DNA from: Phycomyces nitens
Taxonomy: Eukaryota > Mucoromycota > Mucoromycetes > Mucorales > Phycomycetaceae
Length of the DNA: 64,000 nucleotides
Direction: 5' to 3'
NCBI GenBank assembly: GCA_022702545.1
Contig: JAHRBC010000002.1
Span: 2,480,001-2,544,000 of the forward strand
Positions 35,113-45,248 of this stretch are shown piece after piece (position 1 is the first letter of the stretch; every line of letters starts with the position of its first letter). The position numbers were made by a program, and so were the translations under genes. Below the pieces are notes generated by a model. That model made no database searches and was not told where the DNA came from. It was given only the letters and a program-made list of their open reading frames with translations.

Positions 35113-36297
35113 GATTGTTTTCCCTTGCACAAATCATCTTGTTATTTTTTACAAGTCGAATGTATACCCTCAACGGTTAAAAACAATAAACAAACATAAT
35201 AATAATAAACCAAATTATAGACCATTTTCATACATTTCAAAAACATTACAAATTCATTTTTCAAGTATATAAAAAAGATTGTTATAAATGCGAAATTATA
35301 TAAAGATAAATATAAAATAAATGGATAGAAATATATAAATATTTATATACACAAACAAAGATTCTGATACATATTTTTTACAAAATATCAACAATAATAA
35401 TTATAATTATAATTATTGCTAATAATCTTGTTTATTTTCATTTATTCAGTATTAAAGACCAAACTGTATTGATATGAAATCAATCAGAGGTGACAAAAAA
35501 TTATGATTAGTCTCCTTAGTGTCCCGCAGCCACGGAAATCTTTAGTAAAAGGCGAAAGATTTATCCGATCTGATTACAAGACAGAGACAATGAAGAAAAA
35601 ATGAATGAGCAGAATGGGCCTCTATTTATACATTTTTTTACGACCATTAAAATAATGTCACAAACAAGTCACCAGAAAAATTTCTGGACTGCTGGAGATT
35701 AAACTTGGGACTGTAGTTTCAGCCCAATGTAATTGGGTTAGAGAAAGACCGAGAGTTGCACATATTTATCCTTATTCGATCTAGTCATGCAGGCACAAAA
35801 TATTCCTGTGGTGTCCAGTACTCGTGGAACCAAGTGTGTTCAAAAGTAAGAGTAAAGACAAGTCTTTACCAACAAAAAAAAATGAGCCAGAGAGCACAGG
35901 TCATTCTCCCTCATGTCTCGATTATCTTCTAGACAACTGGCCTTTACTTAGTCGTGTCCTATCCTCCTCATATTCATCTATGCCATCATCATCACCCCCT
36001 GTTTGCACTCCCACCAATTAATATGAACACGAAACTCGCGTAGATGAGCCACTATATTCGCGTCAAGAACCTTTTAGTAATAATTCATTGGACAGCATTG
36101 GTGCTAAAAAAAAAGGTTAGTAAGCTACTCGAACATGATACTGTAAAGGAAGCGGTGGCTACCCTCAACAAGGCAATGGTTCTAGCTGCAGCTTAAAGGA
36201 ATGGTGAGTATTTTGCAAGGAGTTACTCAATAAACGACTATACAGATTTTACTCTGTTGACGAGGAAACTAGTTTTCTTTTTCATTTATTTATTTTA
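35113..36297. other. spacer leading into transposon debris
   Basis: About 1.2 kb. The left part is AT-rich 3' flank of the kinase gene. A short open frame at 35824-36021 encodes a Ser-rich peptide but has no start context or partner exon that I trust. Around 36100-36240 there is a broken coding-like run (TVKEAVATLNKAMVLAAA, then stop) that may belong to the degraded element to the right. Confidence 0.4.
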
Positions 36298-37228
36298 CAA
36301 AGTGCTCAAGTGCTGCAAGACAATTAGATATTCATGTTCGTGCGGCCCAGTGATAAGTCAAATATTATCGCAAAGATCCTGAAATCGTTTTTGAGAAAAA
36401 GAAATAATCAGCTCGACATCTTATTCTTGGAGACAATAAGAAATTTCCTTTAAATTACATTAATAATGACAACTTATTGCTGTTGTAACTGAATTGGGAG
36501 AAAGTTTAACGCAAAACTTTTTATATCTTGATGTTTCTCTTAAGTTTATAACTTTATGAATACTGAGTACAACATATTCATCAATCAAGCGCAATTCCAA
36601 CCAGTGAAAGGAATAGCGAAGAAAATAATCAGCAACGGTACGATTGAGTCCAAGATGGCAAACTGACCTGAATTTCACAATAAATCACTTGGTTGATGAA
36701 TCAGCCTTTCACATTAATTCAAATAGTTACAGTTCCTACAGCCAAGGCGAATACAGCATCGTTTTTAGGTGCGGTGCCCGCCACTGGTCTGATTAATGTC
36801 ATAAGAGCTCCAAATCGCATAAAAAATAGAAAGCTTTGGAGATGAATGCTTATAACATAAGTGACAGGGCATTATTTGAGGTTTTTAAAATCTATTCTTT
36901 ACAAAATGGATAATTATCCAGAAATGAAAGGCCATTATCTCATGGATAACGCTCCTATCCATAGTCCAACGGATATAGGTAAATATATTTACTCCCAAGA
37001 ATATCTATACATTTATGCTTTACCATATTTTCCAGAATTAAATCCAATTGAACAATTCTGGTCTGTTGCCAAGAGTAAAGCAAAGCGAAATAAGTTCCTT
37101 GAAAAGGAGAGGCTGATGACTCGAATTAACGAGACATAATAGTTTATATTCAAGTGACTTTGAAGGCTTTATTTCTCATTCTGCGAGATGCTTTGTCAAG
37201 TGCCTCAACAAGGAGAGATTATAAGACG
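36298..37228 (+). pseudogene. degenerate Tc1/mariner-type DDE transposase
   Basis: A transposase of the IS630/Tc1/mariner superfamily, broken by several stops and frameshifts. Pieces in order are a helix-turn-helix-like N-terminal remnant (QLDIHVRAAQ near 36322), a linker remnant with DPEIVFEKKK, a region with TVPTAKANTASFLGAVPATG (about 36727-36790), and the best preserved block at 36861-37139 with YLMDNAPIHSP (second catalytic Asp) and PYFPELNPIEQFWSVAKSK, where the final catalytic Glu and the PELNPIE signature stand. The residual frame continues to about 37225 after a stop at 37137. No terminal inverted repeats could be paired with confidence. It cannot encode an active enzyme as it stands. 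Confidence 0.85.
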
Positions 37229-37513
37229 ACCAAAAAAAAAACCACATTTCGTAGAACTGTGGTAAAATGAGGAACATAACATATATCCTTGTTATTTTCA
37301 ACCAATCAAATGTTTCTTTTTTAAAGTTTTAAAAGCGTTCTTTAATTGTACCCCTGACTCGCTCTAGCTCTTTAACTTTCCAACTTGCTCAAAATTTCTC
37401 TTTTTCGTATTCCAGCTTATTCATTTCATCAAAGCATCGAAATTGAAGAGTCACTTCAATCATATCCTTTAATTCACTCTTAACCTCATGCCATAATGTT
37501 CACCCATTGTTCT

Positions 37514-38017
37514 CTATTGAAAGAGTGCTAATTTAATAGTGTCCATAGGATTTACTTGTACCTTTCCATTATGTTCCTCTTGTAATCTCTTTATACATTC
37601 CAATTGTGCACCCAATTGCGTCTTTAAGTATACCAAGAGATCAATTACCGGAAGCCATTTCATCTGTTCGTTATCTTTAATACGGATTGTAGCCACCACG
37701 GCTTCTTTGTACTTGTATTTCATGTCGTCTCCCAGATATATTTCAGAAAAAATTATTGTGGTCTTGACTGTTTGAATTCCAAATGCTTTCATCCGTTGAT
37801 AGCTGGCAAGACCGGCGTTGACGTTGGCTTGAGCATCACCTTTCAAAATGCACATCAAACTCTGAACAATTTTGAGAATGTCATCGCAGGCATTTTGGTA
37901 ATTATTGGACGCATGCCTATCTGATACTTCCAGAATAAGACATTCATTGCCGTTCATGTCAATTCCAAACCTATCCACGAAACGCAAAGTCATTTCGTCA
38001 AGTTGACTGATATTCAT
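37514..38017 (-). CDS. orphan-family protein fragment, 167 aa
   Basis: An uninterrupted minus-strand frame from ATG at 38017 to stop at 37514. It begins MNISQLDEMTLRFVDRFGID and is a mixed alpha/beta-like sequence without signal peptide or membrane helix. From memory it resembles the C-terminal part of a large, recurrent family of unknown function in Mucoromycota genomes, with pieces such as CDDILKIVQSLMCILK and GIQTVKTTIIFSEIYL. If so it lacks the N-terminal part, and its position next to a dead transposase and a tandem duplication suggests a truncated or mobile-associated copy. An in-frame stop lies just upstream of the ATG. Function unknown. Confidence 0.5.
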   Translation of the reverse strand: MNISQLDEMTLRFVDRFGIDMNGNECLILEVSDRHASNNYQNACDDILKIVQSLMCILKGDAQANVNAGLASYQRMKAFGIQTVKTTIIFSEIYLGDDMKYKYKEAVVATIRIKDNEQMKWLPVIDLLVYLKTQLGAQLECIKRLQEEHNGKVQVNPMDTIKLALFQ

Positions 38018-38031
38018 CACCAAAGATTTTT

Positions 38032-38263
38032 AGCGGAGATCATAGTTCCAGAATTGGATTTTGTACTACTGAGCCATATGTCTCCTTATTAGGATAGCGG
38101 ACACTCAAATGTTTGAGCTTTCATATCATTACGCGCGCTTCACCACCAAAATTGTTAGCGGAGAATATAGTTCCAGAATTGGAGTTTGTACTACTGAGCC
38201 ATATGTCTCCTTATTAGGATAGCGGACACTCAAAGATTTGAGTTTTAATCATTACGCGCGCTT
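38032..38263. repeat. tandem duplication of a ~110-125 bp segment
   Basis: Copy 1 starts at 38032 and copy 2 at 38157. Both contain the core TAGTTCCAGAATTGGA, then TACTACTGAGCCATATGTC, TTAGGATAGCGGACACTCAAA and ATTACGCGCGCTT. They differ by a few substitutions and small gaps, so the duplication is not brand new. A further partial echo (CTTGACACTGAC) occurs at about 38262 and again near 38334. It directly adjoins the start of the orphan-family fragment. Confidence 0.9.
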
Positions 38264-40761
38264 GACACTGACACGGTATGCCTACAGGCGCCAGGCTTTG
38301 CCACACCCACCAAATAAACAAAATACTTTTACTTGACACTGACGCGTAGGGTACTTGAGTTGAGCAAAGTAACTAGTTTTGGGACTATTATGTGGAAGGA
38401 TGCTCAAGTCATCTATTATCTATAGCCGGATTATTAGCTAGAAATGGTTGCTATTCCAATCGGAGGCGTGGTAACGAGGGACAATAAACTATACTGTTAA
38501 GATGTGTTCTCTGGACAATAGTGCTGTACGCAGTAAGGGTTTGGGATGTGTCAAATAATATTTATGACTAGGTGTATGGGGATGAGTATCAGTTGGCAAT
38601 AAATGAGAAATTAAAGTGCTTTCAACGGTAAAAAGAGATACTTTATTCTTCTTTACCAACGACCTCACAGAATGGCGTCGTCTGGAAATTGGTATAAATA
38701 TTTACAAGATCTGTTAAGATGAACTGAATAGTTTGGATGAGATTCGTCTCAAAAGCCACTATGACAAGTGTTCTACGCGTTGGTCGATGAAATTCATCAA
38801 TAGGGTGTGGGAGGTGGTGAATAGTTTCAATGGGGAGAGGGTGGTGTAAGCCATTTTGTCGTTGTGGAGTTCCTATAAAAGATCTTGGGATGATATTGGA
38901 TTGTATGTGGTAGCTATAATAAGGATTGGAGCCAAAGCTTCTATACATTTAATGTCCATTCGAGATGCTTCAAGTGATTGGGACGACTGCACTGGTGAAA
39001 TGACTCTAAAAAGGGGATTTTTGCTGGTTCACAATCGGTACCAAGCCATCTTTGTCGTCACAACATTGTCGCTTGCGCGTAAATGTCGTTATGATGATCA
39101 TGTGATTCATTTGTTGTTGACTGTGCACCGAGATGAATGTCATTAATGTGCATCTTTAGATCATCTAAATTGGGATAGTGGGCTAAACATGAAGTACGGG
39201 CGAAATGAACATGCATCTCAGGATGTCCAGATTAATTTTGTTGTGAGATGTAGGTGTATTCGTCAGTATTGTATCGAGTTTTTGATCCTTCCCTTTGCAA
39301 TGGTAAAAAAATAGGATACCATTAAATCCACCCAACATAAACCAAGTCACTGACTATATGAACTGACAAGAATACTAGTCAACACACAATATGGGCGATC
39401 GATCTACTTTTGATAGACAGAATCCAAAAGCAAGAAAGAGGTATAAATAGCGATCCATGTTTGAAACCGTTTCTACAGCAGTAGTATTTCTGACGTGTTG
39501 ATAATAGATCAGAGCCGATTGTTGTCAGTTTGTTCGAGCTGTATTAAACTATTGTTGGCAATATTTATGCAATATATATATATTGGTTTAGACTCTTTGC
39601 TGATTCATAATGTTCTCTTAATCAACTTTGGTTTGATGACTTTATTTTTTTAAAAAAAAGGTTGATTCTAATGATGTAGATTGTGATGCGTAAAGAGGCA
39701 AAGTATTGACAACCAAAATCTTACAATTGAGTAATGCGTAATTATGTGACCTTTTTTTTTGCTGTGTTGATTTACTACTGTGAGGGGAAAATCTGGCTGG
39801 ATAGCCAATAAAAGACACTTGTCAAGTGGCTCGAGAAAGCATGATTCCTCGGCCAATGACTCTTTTTCTTTTTCTTTGCAGAATGGGTGATCAAACACCT
39901 GGAGAACGGGGTTGGGAAATCAAAGGAAGAATGTAAAAAGATCGACAATGCACTGATATTCGTGTTAATGGAAAAGCAAGAATATGAGTATGGCTGGCAA
40001 GTATATCAATCCACGGGAAATGGGTTGAATAGATTCAAACCAAGAATAAGCATGCCAGTCTACTGGAGAGCTCACAACGAGACTTCAATATTGAAAACAT
40101 AAAGATCTGTACGCTCGCTAAATGTGCTCAATTTACTCGGATTTTATCAACCAGATATGCCTGGGTTCCTTGGAGATCTTGGCATATTTGCCTCGTTCAT
40201 CAAAACCTGCCATTATCTGTGCTACCTGTACATAACTTTTATGATATATACCTCAACTAAAATAGCAATCAAGGAGACCACCAAAAAAGAAAAAAAAACT
40301 CGCTGCTATTTTTACAAATACCTGTTTCGCAAAATACATACAGATGATCAAATTCATACAGTGGTGATGGATAAGCTTGTATTAATAATGGCGGAGATCT
40401 CTCACGTGACACAGGATCATCGGAGGTTGCAGAGCCAATGATCTACCTCTATCATGCACTTCACCGACGTACGAACATTAAGGACTTTTGAGCGGCAAAG
40501 TCTGGCAGCCGCAGTGTCAATGGGCAATTGTTAAGACAAATACTCTAAAGGAGATGAAATACTCAGCCACAAACATCCATACTCTTGTTCATAACTGCCT
40601 CCCAGTATCCCGAGCTAGATTGAAGGCCAAGACAGAATAATAATAATAATAATAGCAATAGTAATATTAGCAATATTATAATAAAAAGAAAAAGCCCTCA
40701 AGCACGCACGTGATTCTGTCCTTTTTGTCCATTTCCTTTCCTATTGCTCATCTTGCTTGTC
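38264..40761. other. gene-poor stretch with degraded coding fragments
   Basis: About 2.5 kb with no intact gene. Between 38640 and 39150 both strands show open stretches (minus strand 38643-38948, plus strand 38856-39146), and the minus strand reads as broken protein-like sequence, suggesting an old pseudogene. At 39880-40102 a plus-strand open stretch follows a good acceptor-like site (tttctttgcag) and reads WVIKHLENGVGKSKEE, coding-like but without an identifiable start or partner. The right end is the promoter of the PPZ gene. Confidence 0.4.
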
Positions 40762-42277
40762 ATGGGTAACATACATTCCAAGAAGCATAAAGATCGACCT
40801 AGTGTTTTACGTACAGAGCCATCGGACAATGAGCAGTCGAATACGACCGCAACATCCATTGGCTCCATTCTAGTCAACAACAATAGTCCAGAGAATGTTC
40901 CGGATTCGCAAGAAGACGCAGCTCATGAGCTCAATCAGGCTACAGTTGATTCCCAAAATCAGCTCACGGTTACTTCGATGCGCTCGATTGCAAGGGCGCT
41001 CGATATTGACGAGTGTATCAACCGGCTGTTGCAAGTGGGTAGAGATGGAAAGGTCCACAAGTCCATTTGTTTTAGAAATTCGGAAATTACGGCAATCTGT
41101 CAAGCTGCACAAGAGGTGTTTCTCAGCCAGCCCGTAAGTTGATAAGATCCTGCAAGGTTGGGCTGTATTGCTTACAAGGTTGGTTTTAGTCTTTGATCGA
41201 GCTGAATCCTCCTGTAAAGATCATGGGTGATGTCCATGGCCAATATCATGATCTGATCCGGCTATTCGATATGGTAATATAGACCTATACACAATAACCA
41301 AATCAACCTTTGGCTTGGATGATTTACTTTTTTATTTATTTATTAAAAAGGGTGGATATCCTCCAGACTCCAACTATCTATTGTTGGGCGACTATGTCGA
41401 TCGAGGGAAGCAGAGTCTGGAGACTATTTTGCTGCTCTTTTGCTACAAGATAAAATATCCCGAAAACTTCTTTTTGCTTAGGGGAAACCATGAGTGTGCT
41501 AATGTGACGCGAGGTAAGAGAGCCTCTAGACTTGATGTGCCAAAGGCTGTCTGCACAGATTATAGTTGCATTCAATAACCCTGGGTAGTGTATGGATTTT
41601 ATGATGAATGCAAGCGACGGACGAACACCAAGATTTGGAAGACGTTTGTAGATGCATTCAACACACTTCCTATTGCTGGTCTAGTGGCAGGAAAGATCTT
41701 TTGTGTGCATGGTGGCCTGTCTCCTTCATTGAATTCAATGGACGATGTTCGAAGTTTGGCCAGACCAACCGATGTGCCAGAGTATGGACTCTTGAATGAT
41801 CTTGTCTGGTCAGATCCGTCAGAGACTGCATTGGAATGGGAAGACAATGAGCGTGGAGTGTCTTACTGTTTTGGAAAGAAGATTGTTAATGAATTTCTCA
41901 CCAAATTTGATCTTGATCTTGTTTGTCGTGCCCATATGGTAGTTGAGGATGGTTACGAGTTCTTTAACGAAAGAACTCTGGTTACTGTCTTTAGTGCGCC
42001 CAATTACTGGTAGGTGTCTGGTAGATTAAATGATGCACTAACCTTCTGTCTAGTGGCGAATTTGATAACTTTGGTGCAATAATGAGTATCAATGAAGAAT
42101 TGATCTGCAGCTTTGAACTCTTGGCACCCATGGATCACCCGCCTGTTAAGCCAATGAAGATCAAGGGACGTCGACCAAGGCAAGTATTTGTATACACTTG
42201 CTTAACCATTACTGACCATTATACCTAGTCCTCCTGCTCTTGAACCATTTCCTGGTTCTGTACCTGAGGCGCCTTAA
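40762..42277 (+). CDS. PPZ1: PPZ-type Ser/Thr protein phosphatase
   Basis: Fungal phosphatase of the PP1-related PPZ class, which in yeast controls potassium and sodium homeostasis and salt tolerance. Six exons: 40762-41133, 41190-41273, 41351-41513, 41589-42009, 42054-42179 and 42229-42277, giving 404 codons plus stop. The protein starts [10 protein letters not shown], an N-myristoylation signal, followed by a short Ser/Asn/Gln-rich arm of about 85 residues, much shorter than in yeast Ppz1. The catalytic core has [66 protein letters not shown] and SAPNYCGEFDN; the metal-binding Asp, His and Asn residues are all there. [19 protein letters not shown] fits PPZ better than PP1. The last intron (42180-42228) uses a GC donor. 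The start is the ATG of MGN because myristoylation requires it. Confidence 0.93.
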
Positions 42278-42632
42278 TTACTATTTCTTTATTAACATAT
42301 GGCTTAAAATAATAATGCCAAATAAGCAAGCATTTACAGAGTTTCATTAACGTACACGATATTTCATTCCAACAAAGTATATATTTTGTGAGAGCATATG
42401 GAAATTAGGGCAATTATTGAACCTTTTTTTTTTGGTATTTTATTTTTGGTGTATAAAAATAAGGGAAATGGCTGTTGTCATTTATTTATTTTATTTTTTT
42501 AAGAAAACACATATACACATATATACATATACATATATACATATATATATATAATATAGTAGATCATACTAATACTACTAATAATAACACTTGCTACACC
42601 CCTTTAAATTCTGATTTACCCTGTATATTGCA
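42278..42632. other. short intergenic spacer
   Basis: About 355 bases of AT-rich sequence between two plus-strand genes, with a (CATATA)n-like patch at 42508-42555. It should hold the PPZ terminator and the BTB gene promoter; nothing else seen. Confidence 0.6.
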
Positions 42633-45064
42633 ATGCCTCGTTTAAGAGAATCTCAACGTTCTTCCAGACCCTCTCATCCAATGGAGTCTGAAGAAGGTGA
42701 TCGTCTATTTCGCTCACTAGATAGTTCATCTCGTTTCTGGCAAACCTTTAATCAACCAAGAGATGGACTTGGAACCCGGGCCTCGATCAATCGTATACGT
42801 ACTTCAAAAGTAACCGACTATCCTTGGCCACAGAATCCATCAAATGACGGCATCAACCCATCTTCATTATTTGACAGTTCAGTAAATGGCAACACAATGA
42901 CTGGAATGGGTCTCAAATACGACTGGAGATTACACTCGCTCTTGTTATGCCGACACATTCTGACTCGAGGATTGATGGATGGCATTGGAAGTGACATTCA
43001 AGTTCATGTTCCAGCCTGGGATAAAGTTTATTCTCTTCATCGGCTCATTCTTGACCAGAACCCCTACTTTAGCGTCCTCCTCCAGGGAGGTTTCTGTGAA
43101 GCCTCCTCAGACAGTGTCACTCTTTGCTTTGAAAACAACCCGTTCATCACATCCGAATCCTTCTATTTCGTTCTAACCCAACTGTACGGAAAACTCTACG
43201 AGCCAAACATCACTCAAGAAAACGTTCGTCAAATACTGGCCACTTGTTCATTTTTCCAGCTCGATCAAATGTGTGAATCTGCAGTGGAGTTCATCCTCAA
43301 GACTCTCAACACACAAAATGTTGTCGAGTATCTCATATTCGCTGATGAGAATGCTGTCCAGGGGAGCGAGAGGATCTGTGACGCCATATTCACCTTTCTG
43401 TGCCGAGAAGCATACTCGATGAGCCGTGAATGTGTTGCTGAACTGCCTGTCAGTTGGCTAAAGCGAATAATTGAAAGCGACGCCTTTTGGGTCCCAAGGT
43501 AGATTGGACATATTGTATTGATCATCTTAATCATTATTGTTAATGCTACTACTACTACTACTACTACTAGTGAATATGATCGATACCAGTTTGCTTATCA
43601 AGTACTTGACATGCGTCACAAGATATCTGTGGGAGCTGATGATAATCTGAGCACAAAGCACACCGAGGCAGATGATGAAGATGACGATGAAGAAGATGAC
43701 GAAAAGAGTCTAAAGAAAGACGAAACAGACTCTACAGACAGTATCGAAGGTGTCCATACTTGCTCTGGCTTTGACCTCTTGTCGGCCGATACCGAAGAAG
43801 GCTTTGAGCCTCTAAAGACCGAGGGAGACTTTGAAGACAGACTCCACCAGGAAGACATGGAAATGTATGCACAGATTATCCAGACATCCATACATTACAT
43901 GCACATGACATTTGAACAGCTAGAGAGCATTCGCAACGATATCCACCCTTTTACTTCCAAACCACTTGTCCCTCCAGAGATCCTCCAGAATGCGCTGTGG
44001 CAGCAGATCCAACTGAGGGCCAAGATCGAGGGTGCCACTGAATGGGATACTGAGCTCGGGATGATCATGTCAGAGCCAAACGATAAGCCAAATAACCCGT
44101 CATATCTTATCCCAACAGATGACACCACTACCTACACTGGCGAATCTGCACTCTCCCTTGCCATGTCAAGCACTCCAAAAAACAAGCGAGCAGCGACAAC
44201 AGACCGATCCGATAAACCAGAACCCACAAAAAGCCAATATTCACTCTACCCACCCTTTCGATTCAGTGTCGAATTCTCAGATGTTGCACCTCTAAAGCAC
44301 GATGTTCGAGTGTACTCTAAAACCGTGTTTTACGCAGGGTAAGAAACGTTGGTACTAATTGTGGTGTGGTTCTCATCAATAGTCTTATAGGTCCAATTGG
44401 AATATGTATATCCAGAAAACCAAATCACTCAAGAGGGGTATTCTCCAGCTAGGGGTCTATCTTCATCGCCAGTCCGTACCATTTGGAACCTGCAACCATT
44501 ACAACGAAACCACCGCAGGTCCATCTGACACACCCACGCCTCCTCAACCTCACTCAAACCAGTGTACCAGACGCTGCACACCAGACCTGTCGTCCTTTTC
44601 ACGCTTTGCTGACAAGCGCAAGATTGTCAGATCATGGTTCAAGATCTTTTGCCCAGGAAGAGGTCCAAAACATGCTCTTACTCTTTTCCAGAGCAGTCCA
44701 GACGACTTTACTGTTCTTCAGAGCTGGGTAAGTCACCAACCATCCTTAAAGATTTCTCATCTAGTGTTTGCAGGGTTGGAAAAGTACGAATCTTTGTGCA
44801 GATGAAGCAGCTCTGTCTAGCCCATCAGACCCAAATACAGCACCAGAGCCTAGTGTCGAACAGCCAAACTCGGCTGTGCCCAATACCCCTCCCCCTCTAC
44901 TATCTACCCCTCGCTCACCCGGCTTAATGTCCTATGCTGGAAATGTGTATGAATTTAGATCATTCACAGGAGGCATCGCAAAGCCTTCTACAGTACAGAG
45001 CACACCAACTTCAAATACCCCTGGAGCGACCATTCGTTTTTCAGTAGTTATGGGTCATGTTTAA
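42633..45064 (+). CDS. BTB/POZ-domain protein, possibly germ-cell-less-like
   Basis: Four exons, 42633-43498, 43571-44338, 44391-44727 and 44774-45064, encode 753 codons plus stop. After a Ser/Arg-rich N-terminus a BTB domain spans about residues 125-215 (GSDIQVHVPAWDKVYSLHRL, then LLQGGFCEASSDSVTL) followed by a BACK-like helical segment (QENVRQILATCSFFQLDQMC). A very acidic stretch of Asp/Glu (around 43670-43730), a helical block with FTSKPLVPPEILQNALWQQI, and a C-terminal beta-rich domain (PPFRFSVEFSDVAPLKHDVR ... FYAG ... MYIQKT) follow, ending in a Pro/Ser-rich tail. This order recalls germ-cell-less type adaptors for Cullin-3 ligases, but that is from memory. BTB assignment is firm; partner and process are inferred. 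Confidence 0.82.
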
Positions 45065-45248
45065 TATTACCTAACCATTTCAATTCCTTATCTATCATCT
45101 CTATCCATCTGTTCAGTTTTAGGATACCCGTCCGAAACACAACAGACTAACCAAGAGCAATACATAATATGCTTATCATCTTTATATAAATATAAATTTA
45201 AAATATAAATATAAATAAATACATATACCAGAATAACCTGGATTTCAT

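Noticed and set aside
38032..38263. CRISPR-like repeats
   Set aside because: Only two long imperfect copies in tandem, no spacers, eukaryotic context; a simple tandem duplication explains it.
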